Notes: generated by a model not told the origin, from the letters alone. A stretch of 59,320 bases of DNA from Actinomycetota bacterium (GCA_027314515.1 DAHVAR010000147.1:1-59320); one strand, 5' to 3'. Shown: positions 7,293-16,802, numbered from the stretch's first letter. Numbers and translations: made by a program.

Positions 7293-8084
7293 CAGGCGCC
7301 CGGCATCGACGATCCGGCGCAGGAAGCGGCGGGTGCGGTCGTCTCGCGGCTCGGTGAACAGCTCAGACGGCGGTCCCTCTTCGATGATCCGGCCTTCTTC
7401 CAGGAAGCAGACTCGGCTCGCGATGTCCCTGGCGAAGCCCATTTCATGCGTAGCGATCAGCATGGTCATCCCGCCATCAGCCAGTTCCCTGATGACATCG
7501 AGCACCTCGGCGACGAGCTCGGGATCGAGTGCGCTCGTCACCTCATCCAGCAGCATGACCTGCGGTTGCATGGCCAGGGCCCGGACTATGGCGACGCGTT
7601 GCTGCTGGCCGCCCGACAGCCGGTCCGGGTACTCTGACCGCTTGTCCGCCAGTCCGAACCGGGTCAGCAGCTCGGTCGCCGCCTCCTCGGCCTGCGCCTT
7701 AGGCATCCGCAGCGCCTTCATGGGCGCCAGCGTCACGTTCCGCAGCACGGTCATGTGCGGGAACAGGTTGTAGGACTGGAATACGATGCCGACCCGCCGC
7801 CGGACCGCGTTGGCGTCCACGCCCGGGCTGCTGACATCCTCGCCGAGCAGCACGATGCGGCCCGCGTCGATGGGCTCCAGCAGGTTGACGCACCGCAGCA
7901 GCGTCGACTTGCCCGAGCCCGAGGCACCGATCAGGCAGATTACCTCGTGCGCAGCAACAGCCAGGCTAATCCCGCTGAGCACCTCATTCGGCCCGAAGGA
8001 CTTGTGCACCTCCTCGAGTCCGATGGCCGGCTCGCCCGCTCGAAGCGCAGCCGGCCCCGGTGGGCCCAGCCCGGCCGCCGTCAT
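7290..8084 (-). CDS. Polar amino-acid ABC transporter ATP-binding protein (GlnQ-like)
   Basis: A 264-residue ATPase with Walker A 'GASGSGKS' (about residues 52-59), Q-loop region 'VFQSYNLFPHMTV', signature 'LSGGQQQRVAI', Walker B 'VMLLDEVTSALDPE' and switch histidine 'IATHEMGF'. 'HEMGFAR' and 'SELFTEPRDDRTRRFL' are typical of the PAAT importers for glutamine, glutamate or other polar amino acids. The ATG overlaps the stop of the permease gene (ATGA). No substrate-binding protein gene is visible next to it. Because the permease frame is broken, the importer may be non-functional in this assembly. Confidence 0.9.
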   Translation of the reverse strand: MTAAGLGPPGPAALRAGEPAIGLEEVHKSFGPNEVLSGISLAVAAHEVICLIGASGSGKSTLLRCVNLLEPIDAGRIVLLGEDVSSPGVDANAVRRRVGIVFQSYNLFPHMTVLRNVTLAPMKALRMPKAQAEEAATELLTRFGLADKRSEYPDRLSGGQQQRVAIVRALAMQPQVMLLDEVTSALDPELVAEVLDVIRELADGGMTMLIATHEMGFARDIASRVCFLEEGRIIEEGPPSELFTEPRDDRTRRFLRRIVDAGRL

Positions 8085-8807
8085 CTGACGCCTCCGGCCA
8101 GCCGCCGCCGCCGATCCCGCTCGATCAGCCGGTCGGTAAATCTCGCCAGCGGAATAGTCAGTATCAGGAACAAGATCGCGGCCACCGTCAGGCTGGAGTA
8201 ATTGAACACGGTGCTGCCGTAAATCTGCGCGGCCTGGTTGGCCTCAATCGCGCCGAGCACGCCGACCAGCGCAGTGTCCTTTTGCAAGCTGATGAAGTCG
8301 TTCAGCAAGGGCGGAACGACGTTGCGGATCGCCTGCGGAAGGATCACATACCGCAGCGCCGTGCCTTGCGTCAGTCCCAGCGACCGGGCCGCCGCCACCT
8401 GGCTCTGGTGCACCGAGTTCAGGCCCGCCCGGTAGACCTCGCTGACATAGGCGGAGTAGGACAACGTGAGCGCTATGACACCGTAAACCGCATAGGACTG
8501 ATCTGACACGAGTGACAACCGCAAGGCCGGCAGGCCGAACCCGATCGCGTAGACGACAAGCAGCAGCGGCACGCCCCCGGAAGAAGTCGACGTAGATCAT
8601 GGCCAGGACGCGCAACGGGAACAGCACGGCTGAAGTGGACTGCCTGATCAGCGCGATCATCAGCGCTAGCAGCAGGATCAGCACCTCAGCGGCCAGGAAC
8701 ATCCGGATGTTGAGCCAGATGGCCTCGCCGACCGAGTAGTAGCCCTTCTTCGGATCCCCGACGAATGACTGCCACATGTCACGCGGGTCGAAGAAGGTAT
8801 GCCGCAC
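8081..8807 (-). pseudogene. Polar amino-acid ABC transporter permease, disrupted by a one-base frameshift
   Basis: The N-terminal part reads from a GTG at 8807 (MRHTFFDPRDMWQSF... to IYVDFFRG) and the rest continues in another frame (PLLLVVYAIGFGLPAL... to the stop at 8081). The expected junction is 'FFRGVPLLLV'. The minus strand has five G where four would keep the frame (plus-strand C-run 8574-8578). Both halves carry good HisM/GlnP-type features, including the EAA loop 'AARSLGLTQGTALRYVILPQ'. A single extra base in a homopolymer may be a real inactivating mutation or a sequencing error; all other positions look intact, which favours either a very recent mutation or an error. Confidence 0.85.
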
Positions 8808-9017
8808 CTGGCTGCTGCCGGGCGCGGCTTATCGGTCGTTCAGGCAGGAATCTGCCGGTCCCGGCCAAACCACGACGGGCAGGCTCGTTTGCCACCGGCC
8901 CGACCGGGCGCTCGGCCGCCTGCCGCAAGGTGTGCGGCCCCAGGGCGGGGGTATCTACCGCAGGACGTTCATAGCGGCTGCCGCACTGCGGCGGCGATCG
9001 CGGGAACGGAGGTAGCA

Positions 9018-9260
9018 GTGAGCGTTGTCGAAAAGGTAAGGGATAAGGCGGCCGACGTCTACGGGCAGGCCAGGGCCCGGTACGCCGACAGCAGCGCCAA
9101 GCATCGGGCCGGGCACCAAGCGGGTCACATGACCAGCCGGATCCGGGACCTGTCCGGCAAGGCCACCTCCAGCCCGCTGGCAGCCAAACTCCGCGACGCA
9201 TCCGGCAAGGCCAGCGCTGCGGTCAAGGACGCCCGAGCCCGCCGGCACTCCCACCAGTGA
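9018..9260 (+). CDS. Small basic Ala/Lys/His-rich protein coupled to polyphosphate kinase
   Basis: An 80-residue protein starting with GTG at 9018, preceded by GGAGG at a good distance. It is predicted almost entirely helical, with repeated Lys/Arg-Ala-Ala segments ('VRDKAADVYGQARARYADSS', 'LRDASGKASAAVKDARARRH') and several histidines ('KHRAGHQAGHM' and a 'RRHSHQ' end). Its stop shares four bases with the GTG of the PPK2 gene, so the two are translationally coupled. No family is recognised. Basic Lys/His-rich proteins can bind polyphosphate or DNA, which together with the coupling suggests, as inference only, a polyphosphate-related role. Confidence 0.65.
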   Translation: MSVVEKVRDKAADVYGQARARYADSSAKHRAGHQAGHMTSRIRDLSGKATSSPLAAKLRDASGKASAAVKDARARRHSHQ

Positions 9261-10228
9261 CGACGCTGGCCACCCGGCCGGCCGCGGCTCCCGCTGTGCC
9301 TGGCAAGCGGGACGACATGCGCGTCGGTGGCTTGCTCGACGATCTGGCGGCACAGCTGGGCCTGCGGATCAGGCCGGGCAAGAACGGCGCGGACCTGGTC
9401 CAGCACGACGGCAAGGTCGCGGAGACCTGGCGCCAGGACTTTCCTTACGACGAACGCCTGTCCCGGAAGAAGTACGACAGGGAGAAGAGCCGCCTGCAGA
9501 TCGAGCTCCTCAAGCTGCAACGGCACATCAAGACGGTGGGCGGTCGCCTGGTCATCGTGTTCGAAGGCCGGGACGCCGCGGGCAAGGGCGGCACGATCAG
9601 GCGCTTCACCGAGAATCTGAACCCGCGCGGCGCGCGGGTAGTGGCCCTGGAGAAGCCAACCGATCGCGAGCAGACCGAGTGGTACCTGCAGCGTTACATC
9701 ACGCACTTGCCCGCTGCCGGGGAGATCGTGCTGTTCGACCGGTCCTGGTACAACCGGGCCGGCGTCGAGCGAGTCATGGGATTCTGCGACCCGCAAGAGA
9801 GCCTGGATTTCCTCCGCGAGGCCCCCGAGTTCGAGCGGATGCTTGCCAGGGACGGCATCACGCTGATCAAGTTCTGGTTCTCGGTGACCAGGGCCGAGCA
9901 GCTCAGGCGCTTCGTCAACCGTCAGCTTGACCCGGTCAAGCGATGGAAGCTCAGCCCGATCGACCTTGCCTCGCTGGACAGGTGGGACGACTACACCGAG
10001 GCCAGGGAAGCGATGTTCTTCTTCACCGACCTGGCCGATGCTCCCTGGACCGTGGTCAAGAGCAACGACAAGAAACGGGCGCGGCTCGAGGCAATGCGGT
10101 ACGTACTGCGGCAGGTTGACTACGAGGGCAGGAACGACGACGTCGTCGGTCAGCCGGACCCGCTGATCGTCGGTTCGCCGCCGCTGCTGCGCGAGACCGG
10201 CGAGCAGCCGGTCAGGCGGGCCAGCTGA
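9257..10228 (+). CDS. Polyphosphate kinase 2 (PPK2) family protein
   Basis: A 323-residue cytoplasmic kinase. The Walker A-like loop 'GRDAAGKGG' is at residues 104-112, the lid/Walker B region has 'FDRSWYNRAGVE' (160-171), and 'DPVKRWKLSPIDL' and 'KSNDKKRARL' are typical of the family. PPK2 enzymes transfer phosphate between polyphosphate and nucleotides; class I members such as this length favour making ADP/GDP into triphosphates, but class cannot be fixed by eye. The GTG start overlaps the stop of the small basic protein. The N-terminal 25 residues are variable. Confidence 0.9.
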   Translation: MTTLATRPAAAPAVPGKRDDMRVGGLLDDLAAQLGLRIRPGKNGADLVQHDGKVAETWRQDFPYDERLSRKKYDREKSRLQIELLKLQRHIKTVGGRLVIVFEGRDAAGKGGTIRRFTENLNPRGARVVALEKPTDREQTEWYLQRYITHLPAAGEIVLFDRSWYNRAGVERVMGFCDPQESLDFLREAPEFERMLARDGITLIKFWFSVTRAEQLRRFVNRQLDPVKRWKLSPIDLASLDRWDDYTEAREAMFFFTDLADAPWTVVKSNDKKRARLEAMRYVLRQVDYEGRNDDVVGQPDPLIVGSPPLLRETGEQPVRRAS

Positions 10229-10264
10229 GCACGGCAGGCTAACCAGACGGCGCGTCACCAGGAA

Positions 10265-11389
10265 CTACCGGATCACCGACGCACGCCGCCGGGACACCGC
10301 GTACAGGGCGACGCTCGCGGCGATGCCCGCGTTCAGCGACTCGGCCGGCCCGCTGATCGGGATCCGGGCCAGCACGTCGCACCGTTCCGCTACCAGCCGT
10401 GACAGGCCCTTGCCCTCCGAGCCGACCACCAGCACCAGCGGCGAGTCGGCCAGTTCCAGCTCGCCGACGTCGGCGGAGCCGCCGGCGGCCAGGCCGGCTA
10501 CGAACAACCCCGCCTCCTGGTAGCTGGCCAGCGCCCTGGCGAGATTGGCGGTCTGCGCCACCGCAACGCTGGCCAGGGTTCCGGCGGACGCCTTCCACGC
10601 ACCCGCGGTCACGCCCGCGGAGCGCCGCGCGGGTACCAGGATTCCGTGCCCGCCGAACGCCGCGACCGACCTCGCCACCGCGCCGAGGTTGCGCGGGTCG
10701 GTTACGCCGTCAAGCGCGACGATCAGCGGCGGCGCCCCGGCCCGCCGGGCCGCCTCGATGAGCTCGGCAGGATCGGCGTAGCTGTAGCGCTTGATCCGCA
10801 GCGCGAGTCCCTGATGGATGGCGCCGCCGGTGATCCGGTCCAGCTCGGCCCGACCAGCCTCCACCACGGGAACGCCCGCTTCGGCGGCCAGCGTGACAGC
10901 CTGGCCGATCCGCTCGTCGGCGTCCAGCCGGGGGCCGACGTGCAGCGCGGTTGCCGGGACGCGCGCGCGCAGGGCCTCCAGCACCGCATTCCGCCCGGCC
11001 ACCAGTTCGGCTGCCGCGGTCCCGGCGCCACGGGATCGCGATGCGCGGCCGCTAGCGGAATCGCCGCGCCCGGCGCCACTTCTGGTCGCGTCGGTGCGCG
11101 CCGAACCGCCAGACCAAGCAGACCGAGCGCCACCAGTGGTCTTGCCCTGGCCCGGACTCGTCCCCTGCGCCCCGGCCGGCTTCGCCTGCGCGGCGGCCCG
11201 GCGCGCAGCAGGGTGACCGGTCCGCATCTCGGCTGGCGGCGTCGGCCCCTTGCCCTCGAGTTTCCGCTTGCCGTACCCGCCGGTCCCCGGCCGCGGCTTG
11301 CCCGTCTTGGACCGGCCGCCACCGCCTGCTGCCCGGCCGCCCGCTGCCCGGCCGCCCGCTGCCGGACCTCGTGCTGACTGGCCCGTCAC
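10265..11389 (-). CDS. rlmB: 23S rRNA (guanosine-2'-O-)-methyltransferase RlmB
   Basis: A 374-residue SPOUT enzyme. Residues 1-125 are a low-complexity basic tail rich in Gly, Arg and Ala, longer than in the E. coli protein but common in actinomycetes. A substrate-binding domain (about 127-200, '[20 protein letters not shown]') and the TrmH domain follow with motif 1 '[15 protein letters not shown]', motif 2 '[15 protein letters not shown]' and motif 3 '[13 protein letters not shown]'. It methylates a guanosine of 23S rRNA (G2251 in E. coli numbering). It begins with an ATG overlapping the stop of cysS, as is usual in actinobacteria. Confidence 0.92.
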   Translation of the reverse strand: MTGQSARGPAAGGRAAGGRAAGGGGRSKTGKPRPGTGGYGKRKLEGKGPTPPAEMRTGHPAARRAAAQAKPAGAQGTSPGQGKTTGGARSAWSGGSARTDATRSGAGRGDSASGRASRSRGAGTAAAELVAGRNAVLEALRARVPATALHVGPRLDADERIGQAVTLAAEAGVPVVEAGRAELDRITGGAIHQGLALRIKRYSYADPAELIEAARRAGAPPLIVALDGVTDPRNLGAVARSVAAFGGHGILVPARRSAGVTAGAWKASAGTLASVAVAQTANLARALASYQEAGLFVAGLAAGGSADVGELELADSPLVLVVGSEGKGLSRLVAERCDVLARIPISGPAESLNAGIAASVALYAVSRRRASVIR

Positions 11390-12789
11390 CGGCGCAGTTC
11401 CCAGCGTGGGCCCCGCGGGGTGTCCTCAACCAGCACGCCACTCGCCAGCAGTTGATCGCGGATCGCGTCGGCCGCGGCGAAGTCTTTCCGGGCCCTGGCT
11501 GCTTCCCGCTGCCCGAGGGCGACCCCGATCAGGGCATCGACGACGGTACGCAGGTCGCCGCCTGACTGGCTGCCAGCCCACGATGCCGCGAGCGGATCGA
11601 GGCCGAGCACCGAGAGCATGGCCCTAGTCTCGCCGAGGCGCTTGGCGGTACCGCTCGCATCGCCGGCCGCCAAGGCCGCGTTCCCGTCCCGAACGCAGTC
11701 GTGCACGATCGCCAGGGCCTGCGGAACGCCCAGATCGTCGTCCATCGCCGCGCTGAACGCGGCGGGCAGCGATGAGCTGCCGGCCGGGTCGGCCTCCCCG
11801 CCGGTCAACTCCGCTGCCCTGGTCACGAAACCCTCGATCCGGCGGTAGGCGGTGGCGGCTTCGGCGAGCGCGGCCGACGTGTAGTCAATCGGCGACCGGT
11901 AGTGTGCCTGGCCCAGGTAGTAGCGCAGCTCGACCGGCCGGATCGTAGTGATAATCTCGTCGATCAGCAGCGAGTTGCCGAGCGATTTGCTCATCTTCTC
12001 GCCGCCGATGCGCACCAGGCCGTTGTGCATCCAGTACCGCGCGAAGCCGTCGCCGGCGGCATGGGACTGGGCTTGCTCGTTCTCATGATGCGGGAACAGC
12101 AGGTCGAGTCCGCCACCGTGGATGTCGAACGTGGCGCCGAGGTACTTCGTCGACATGGCCGAGCACTCCAGGTGCCAGCCCGGGCGGCCGGGGCCCCACG
12201 GAGTCGGCCAGGTCGGCTCGCCCGGCTTGGCGCCCTTCCAGAGTGCGAAGTCACGCGGGTCGCGCTTGGCGCCGGAATCGTCGGTGTCGCCGGCTGGCCG
12301 CATGTGCTCGAGCCGCTGACCCGACAGGGATCCGTAGCTTTGCAGCGTGCGGACATCGAAGTAGACGTCGCCGCCAGATGCGTAGGCATGGCCGCGGTCA
12401 ATCAGCCGCTGCATCAGCGTGATCATCTCGGGAACGTGGCCGGTCGCCCGCGGTTCGACGTCCGGCGGCAGGCAGCCCAGGGCGTCATAGGCCCTGGTAA
12501 ACGCTCGCTGATTCCGGTCAGCTACCGCCCACCACGGCACTTCCTCCTGCATGGCGGCCCGCAAGATCTTGTCATCGATGTCGGTGACATTGCGGCAGTA
12601 GACGACCTGATAATGAGAGGCCCGCAGCCAGCGGACCAGGATGTCGAAGTCGACACCGGACCTGATATGTCCGATATGCGGTGGCGCCTGCACGGTTGCG
12701 CCACACAGGTACAGCGAGACTTTTCCCGGATGAAGCGGGACGAACTCGCGTACCGCGCGTGCGGCGGTGTCGTAGAGGCGTAGCGTCAC
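11386..12789 (-). CDS. cysS: Cysteinyl-tRNA synthetase
   Basis: A 467-residue class I synthetase charging tRNA-Cys. The signature 'PHIGH' is at residues 37-41 and 'KMSKS' at 265-269. Zinc ligands C29, C209, H234 and E238 match the E. coli positions almost exactly. The C-terminal DALR region ends in 'GPRWELRR'. It is translationally coupled to rlmB. In many actinobacteria the gene follows ispF; here about 7.5 kb of other genes intervene. No T-box leader is visible in the 146 bases upstream. Confidence 0.95.
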   Translation of the reverse strand: MTLRLYDTAARAVREFVPLHPGKVSLYLCGATVQAPPHIGHIRSGVDFDILVRWLRASHYQVVYCRNVTDIDDKILRAAMQEEVPWWAVADRNQRAFTRAYDALGCLPPDVEPRATGHVPEMITLMQRLIDRGHAYASGGDVYFDVRTLQSYGSLSGQRLEHMRPAGDTDDSGAKRDPRDFALWKGAKPGEPTWPTPWGPGRPGWHLECSAMSTKYLGATFDIHGGGLDLLFPHHENEQAQSHAAGDGFARYWMHNGLVRIGGEKMSKSLGNSLLIDEIITTIRPVELRYYLGQAHYRSPIDYTSAALAEAATAYRRIEGFVTRAAELTGGEADPAGSSSLPAAFSAAMDDDLGVPQALAIVHDCVRDGNAALAAGDASGTAKRLGETRAMLSVLGLDPLAASWAGSQSGGDLRTVVDALIGVALGQREAARARKDFAAADAIRDQLLASGVLVEDTPRGPRWELRR

Positions 12790-12935
12790 TCCCCAAGGTT
12801 ACGGGATGCGCGCACACCGGCGCTGCCGGTGCCCGCTCCCGGCCCCGGCCCCGCTGGCCGGCGCGGTTCACTGCGGCGACCCGGCGCCAGCACTGCGCGG
12901 ACGCATCGCCGACATTGTCCCGTACGGTTGAGGTC

Positions 12936-13784
12936 ATGAGCAGGCCAGTCGAGCGGCTACGGCGGGGCCGCCTCGGTACCCGGCTTTCCGGCATGTCGCG
13001 CCGGCGTCGCGCGCTCAGCATCGCCGTCACCGCTGCCCTCGTCGCCGCCGCCGCAGTGGGCATTGCGGTCGGCGCGGCCCGTAGTGGCGGCTCTGGCCAG
13101 GCCGACGGCGCAATCCGGGCGCCGGCGCAGAACCAGCCGGGCACGGTTCTGCTGGTCCCCGGCTACGGCGGCAGCACTAGCTCACTGGACTCGCTGGCCA
13201 GCCAGATCCGGGCAACGGGCCGGACAGCGATCGTCTTGCACCTGCCGGGCACCGGCACGGGCAGCCTGGTCACCGACGCCGCGGTGCTCAACTCCGCGGT
13301 CACCAGCGCGATCGCGAACGGGGCGCCGTCGGTGGACATCGTCGGTTACTCGGCGGGCGGCGTCGTCGCCCTGATCTGGGCCAGGCGCGATGACGGCTAC
13401 GAGCGGGCCCGGCGGATCATCACGCTTGGCTCGCCGTTCCACGGCACGTCGCTAGCCGCGGCAGCGCAGGCATTCGTGCCCGGCGCCTGCCCGATCGCCT
13501 GCCAGCAGCTCATCCCCGGCAGCTCGCTGCTCACAAGCCTGGATGTGGCCAGCCCCGCAGGGCTGCCGCGCTGGCTGTCCCTGTGGACAACTGATGATCA
13601 GGTCGTCAATCCGCCTGACTCAGCCCGGCTGCCGGGCGCCATCGACGTGCCGGTCCAGTCGGTCTGCCCGTCGGCCAGCATCACTCACTCCCAGCTGCCG
13701 ACCAACCCCGACGTCACCGCGATCGTGCTGCAGGCGCTGAGCGCGGCGCCGCTGCGGCCGCCGACCTCGGCAGACTGCCGCTGA
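12936..13784 (+). CDS. Secreted lipase-like alpha/beta hydrolase
   Basis: A 282-residue protein with an Arg-rich N-terminus and a hydrophobic signal/anchor helix (residues 26-47), then an alpha/beta-hydrolase core. The nucleophile elbow 'GYSAGG' places Ser139; the likely acid is D220/D221 ('WTTDDQVV') and the base H251 ('SITHSQLP'), so the catalytic triad looks complete. 'VLLVPGYGGS' and 'LGSPFHGTS' place it with the class-2 (EstA/LipA) lipases. Two cysteine pairs (C184/C189 and C244/C281) could form disulfides outside the cell. The ATG at 12936 follows GGTTGAGG; the in-frame upstream reading overlaps the cysS promoter and is not protein-like. Confidence 0.8.
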   Translation: MSRPVERLRRGRLGTRLSGMSRRRRALSIAVTAALVAAAAVGIAVGAARSGGSGQADGAIRAPAQNQPGTVLLVPGYGGSTSSLDSLASQIRATGRTAIVLHLPGTGTGSLVTDAAVLNSAVTSAIANGAPSVDIVGYSAGGVVALIWARRDDGYERARRIITLGSPFHGTSLAAAAQAFVPGACPIACQQLIPGSSLLTSLDVASPAGLPRWLSLWTTDDQVVNPPDSARLPGAIDVPVQSVCPSASITHSQLPTNPDVTAIVLQALSAAPLRPPTSADCR

Positions 13785-13846
13785 GTCAAGAACAACGCCG
13801 GCGACGTCCCGGCCGTCCCCGGCCAGGACGCCTAGCCGCAGGCGGC

Positions 13847-14695
13847 TCAGCTAGTGACGTCCTTGCTGGCGAAATTCGCCCACGCGGCACCGAGGAAGAC
13901 CACGACATAGACGGCCTGGATCGCGAAGCCGCGGTCGATGTCGCGCCACAGGATCGGCTGCCGGAAGAAGTCGATCCAGGACAGCCAGTACCTGGTCGGC
14001 AGGTAGGGGCTGATGGATGCGGCCGAATTGAGCGCGACCAGAACCGCGCTCGCGATCAGCGCAGCGAGCGCACCAAGCGCCGCGCCCAGCGAGGAGTCGG
14101 TCAGCGTGGACAGGAACAGCGCGATCGCCCCGACGCCCAGCATCGACACCGCGATGAACGCGACCGCCCCCGCGGTCCGCAGCAGCACGTCCGCGGGCGT
14201 CATACCGGTCCCGGAGAGCGAGTTCGCGATGACGCCCGAGGTGGAGACGCTCCCGGAGCTGAGCGCGGCCGGCGGCTTGTCGCCGAACAGCAGGATCCCG
14301 GTCACATACGACGTGACAGCGACGGCAATGACCGCGACGAGCACGTAGGCGATGAGGGCGACGAGCTTGGCGACAAGGAGCCGGGTGCGGCCCACCGGCC
14401 TGGCCAGCAGGTAGCGCAGCATCCCCGAACTGGCCTCACCCGCGATCGCGTCCCCGGCGACGACAGCGACCGAGATCGGCAGGAAGACCGGCAGCACGAT
14501 CGCCAGCGCGGCAGCCGGGAAGAGCGACCCGCTGGACAGCACCGCGGACAACAGCGCCGGGCCCTGGCCCGGCGGCGGCGCCACGTGCGTGACCGCGACG
14601 AAGATCGCCACCACTACCGGCAGCAGGCACAGCAGCGCGATCGCCACCCAGCTTCGCGGCCTGCGGGCTAGCTTCACGAGTTCGACGCGGATCAC
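13847..14695 (-). CDS. ABC-2 type transporter permease
   Basis: A 282-residue integral membrane protein with six hydrophobic segments (roughly residues 16-35, 58-80, 104-130, 176-200, 205-225 and 258-276). It contains 'GDAIAGEASSGMLRYLLARPVGRTRLLVAK' (from about residue 80), the usual cytoplasmic motif of ABC-2 permeases that follow a CcmA-type ATPase. The GTG start overlaps the ATPase stop (GTGA). Probably an exporter subunit; the substrate is unknown, and the LolA-like protein upstream hints at a lipid or lipoprotein-related cargo. Confidence 0.85.
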   Translation of the reverse strand: MIRVELVKLARRPRSWVAIALLCLLPVVVAIFVAVTHVAPPPGQGPALLSAVLSSGSLFPAAALAIVLPVFLPISVAVVAGDAIAGEASSGMLRYLLARPVGRTRLLVAKLVALIAYVLVAVIAVAVTSYVTGILLFGDKPPAALSSGSVSTSGVIANSLSGTGMTPADVLLRTAGAVAFIAVSMLGVGAIALFLSTLTDSSLGAALGALAALIASAVLVALNSAASISPYLPTRYWLSWIDFFRQPILWRDIDRGFAIQAVYVVVFLGAAWANFASKDVTS

Positions 14696-15699
14696 TGGCT
14701 GCTCCCCCCGGCGTCAGCATCCGATGCCGCCCGGTTGCCGTCGGCGACCAGGGCCTGGCTTCCGGGTGCTCCGGCAGACCGGGCCGCTGCCCGGCCGAAC
14801 CGGTCCGAGCCGGAACCGGTCACCGACAGCACGAGGTCCTCGAGCGAGCGCCGTTCCGGCCCGATCTCGGTTACGCGCATTCCGGCATCGACCAGCTGCG
14901 CGTTGACCCGCGCCACGTCGGCATCGGCGACGATCAGCCGGTCATCGTCGCGATGGACGACGCTGCCACCGAGCAGTGCGGCAGCCTGCCCGGCGTCGGG
15001 GCTGCGGACAAGCACCCGCCCCGTCGGCCCGCGCAGCGCAGCCAGGTCGTCCTGCAACACCAGCCTGCCCCGGTCCACGACGCCGATCCTGGTGCACAGC
15101 TGCTCAACCTCGGACAGCTGATGGCTGGACAGGAAGATGGTGGTCCCTGCCGCGTTCAGCTCGGCGAGCAGGGTGCGGATCTCCCGGATGCCCTGCGGAT
15201 CGAGTCCGTTCGTCGGCTCGTCCAGCACCAGCAGCCGCGGCGCGCGCAGCAGGGCGGCGGCCAGCCCGAGGCGCTGGCGCATGCCGAGCGAGTACTTCCT
15301 GACGGCCCGGTCATCGACGCTGCCGAGCCCCACCCGCTCGAGTGCTTCGGCGACTCGTCGCCGGCGCCCCGAGCGGCCGCCGCGCGGCCGCGGGCCGGCG
15401 GCATCGATCAGCATGAGGTTGGCGCGGCCGGACAAGTGCCCGTAGGCCGACGGTGCCTCTATCAGCGCCCCGATGCGCGGCAGCACCGCGGAAACCTGCT
15501 GCGGCACCGGTACGCCCAGCACCTCGATGGCGCCGCTGGTCGGATACACAAGGCCAAGCAGCATGCGCACGACCGTCGTCTTGCCTGACCCGTTCGGGCC
15601 GAGGAAGCCGTACCGGTCGCCCTCGCTCACCTGCAGGTCCACATGATCGACCGCGAGTACCTGGCCGAAGCGCTTGGTTAGACTGCTGGTAGCGATCAC
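14692..15699 (-). CDS. ABC transporter ATP-binding protein (CcmA/ABC-2 type)
   Basis: A 335-residue ATPase. Walker A 'GPNGSGKT' is at residues 34-41, signature 'SLGMRQRLGLA', Walker B 'LLVLDEPTNGLDP' and H-loop 'SSHQLSEVEQL'. An Arg/Gly-rich insertion ('GPRPRGGRSGRRRR') sits in the helical domain, and residues beyond about 215 form the long C-terminal extension typical of bacitracin-type exporter ATPases. The GTG at 15699 is chosen because it overlaps the upstream stop and homology begins at 'VIATSSLTKRFG'; the longer open frame contains no family sequence. It forms an operon with the permease. Confidence 0.88.
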   Translation of the reverse strand: MIATSSLTKRFGQVLAVDHVDLQVSEGDRYGFLGPNGSGKTTVVRMLLGLVYPTSGAIEVLGVPVPQQVSAVLPRIGALIEAPSAYGHLSGRANLMLIDAAGPRPRGGRSGRRRRVAEALERVGLGSVDDRAVRKYSLGMRQRLGLAAALLRAPRLLVLDEPTNGLDPQGIREIRTLLAELNAAGTTIFLSSHQLSEVEQLCTRIGVVDRGRLVLQDDLAALRGPTGRVLVRSPDAGQAAALLGGSVVHRDDDRLIVADADVARVNAQLVDAGMRVTEIGPERRSLEDLVLSVTGSGSDRFGRAAARSAGAPGSQALVADGNRAASDADAGGSSQ

Positions 15700-16802
15700 T
15701 GCGATTCCAGCAATTGGGTGGCTGCGTACTCCAGGCGGCTCGCGGTCACCGTGCCAGTCAGCAGGTACACCTGCCCGTCCGGTGAGCGGGCCAGCAGTAT
15801 GGCGATGAGCGGCGTCTGCACTACGACCGCAGTGCCAGCACCGAGCGTAACCGTCAGGCCCGCCGAGCTTGCCGCCGAGAGAGCCGCATCGCCGGCCCTG
15901 GCCGGCAATGGCACCACCGCAAACCGGGAGAAACCAGCGCCGTACGCAGCCACGTCGGACAGGCCAGCCGGGTTGGCGACGCGCTCGATCCATCCGAGCT
16001 GGGCCGGCAGCGGAGGCCCGAACCCGTTCAGGACTCCCTCCGCGTCCGGCAGCGTCGTGGTAGCGAGGTCGATGCCCGGACCGGGTTGCGGCGTGAGAGT
16101 AGCCGCTGCCGGAGTGGTCTCGCTGAGGTCAAGGAAGCGGCTCACCAGTAGCGGCGCGGCGTCGCCCGCGCCGAATACCTCCACCTGCACTGGCAATCCG
16201 GTCCGGGGATCGGCCCAGATCTCGACCTGGCTGATCGTGGACGCGGAGTCGACCGGTACCAGCCGCAGCCCGGCCGCATCGACCCCCGCGATGCGCTGGG
16301 CGGGGAGCCTGGTGAACCTGGTGGCCCGGCTGGCGAGGCCGACCAGCCTGCGGGCCAGGTCTGGCGGGAGCAGGTCAGGGGCCTGCGGCAGGCGCACCGG
16401 CTGCGCGCCGACGACCCTGGTGAGCTCGTTGTTCGTGTAGTTCCACTGATAAGTGCCGCGGCTGGTCTGGTAGATGTCGTTCTCGCCGGCCGCAGTGAGC
16501 TGGTCGGCGCGCCACTGGCCCGGCGAGCGATACCAGACGTACTGGTCCGTGCTGCCGTCGAGCAGCGAGATCACGTTGCCGAGGTCGGGCAGGCTCGGCA
16601 AGCCCAGGTCGACGTAGGACTGGGCATAGCCCTGGTAGGAGACCGTCGCTGACGCTGCGATGCGCGCACGCAGCTGCGCCGCGGTCAGCTCGGACCCCGG
16701 CACTGGAAGGGCAGCGACCACTGCGGGCAGGCCGCACAAGATCCCTACCCCGGCTGCCACGACCGCCCAGCGACGGACTGCCCGGCGCGTCAGGACGCGC
16801 AT
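15696..16802 (-). CDS. Secreted LolA/RseB-like protein heading an ABC-2 operon
   Basis: A 368-residue protein starting MRVLTRRAVRRWAVVAAG, with a twin-Arg-containing basic N-terminus and hydrophobic signal helix (about residues 12-33). The body resembles the LolA/LppX/RseB open beta-barrel used by actinomycete lipoprotein-carrier-like proteins ('DQYVWYRSPGQWRADQLT', 'IAGVDAAGLRLVPVD', 'VEIWADPRTGLPVQVEVFG'). There is no lipobox cysteine, so it is exported but soluble or anchored by the helix. It overlaps the ATPase gene by four bases. The transporter and this protein therefore probably act on the same hydrophobic substrate, which is inference. An in-frame ATG at 16901 would add 33 unconserved residues. 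Confidence 0.75.
   Translation of the reverse strand: MRVLTRRAVRRWAVVAAGVGILCGLPAVVAALPVPGSELTAAQLRARIAASATVSYQGYAQSYVDLGLPSLPDLGNVISLLDGSTDQYVWYRSPGQWRADQLTAAGENDIYQTSRGTYQWNYTNNELTRVVGAQPVRLPQAPDLLPPDLARRLVGLASRATRFTRLPAQRIAGVDAAGLRLVPVDSASTISQVEIWADPRTGLPVQVEVFGAGDAAPLLVSRFLDLSETTPAAATLTPQPGPGIDLATTTLPDAEGVLNGFGPPLPAQLGWIERVANPAGLSDVAAYGAGFSRFAVVPLPARAGDAALSAASSAGLTVTLGAGTAVVVQTPLIAILLARSPDGQVYLLTGTVTASRLEYAATQLLESQ

Noticed and set aside
8799-9017. Upstream extension of the small basic protein
   Set aside because: The extended reading overlaps the permease start and lacks a ribosome-binding site, while GTG at 9018 has GGAGG in place.
12790-12935. A T-box leader before cysS
   Set aside because: No specifier loop, T-box or TGGnACCGCG-type bulge was found in the short cysS upstream region.
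12681-12935. N-terminal extension of the lipase-like protein
   Set aside because: It overlaps the start of cysS on the other strand and is Arg/Pro-rich; the ATG at 12936 is directly followed by a signal-like N-terminus.
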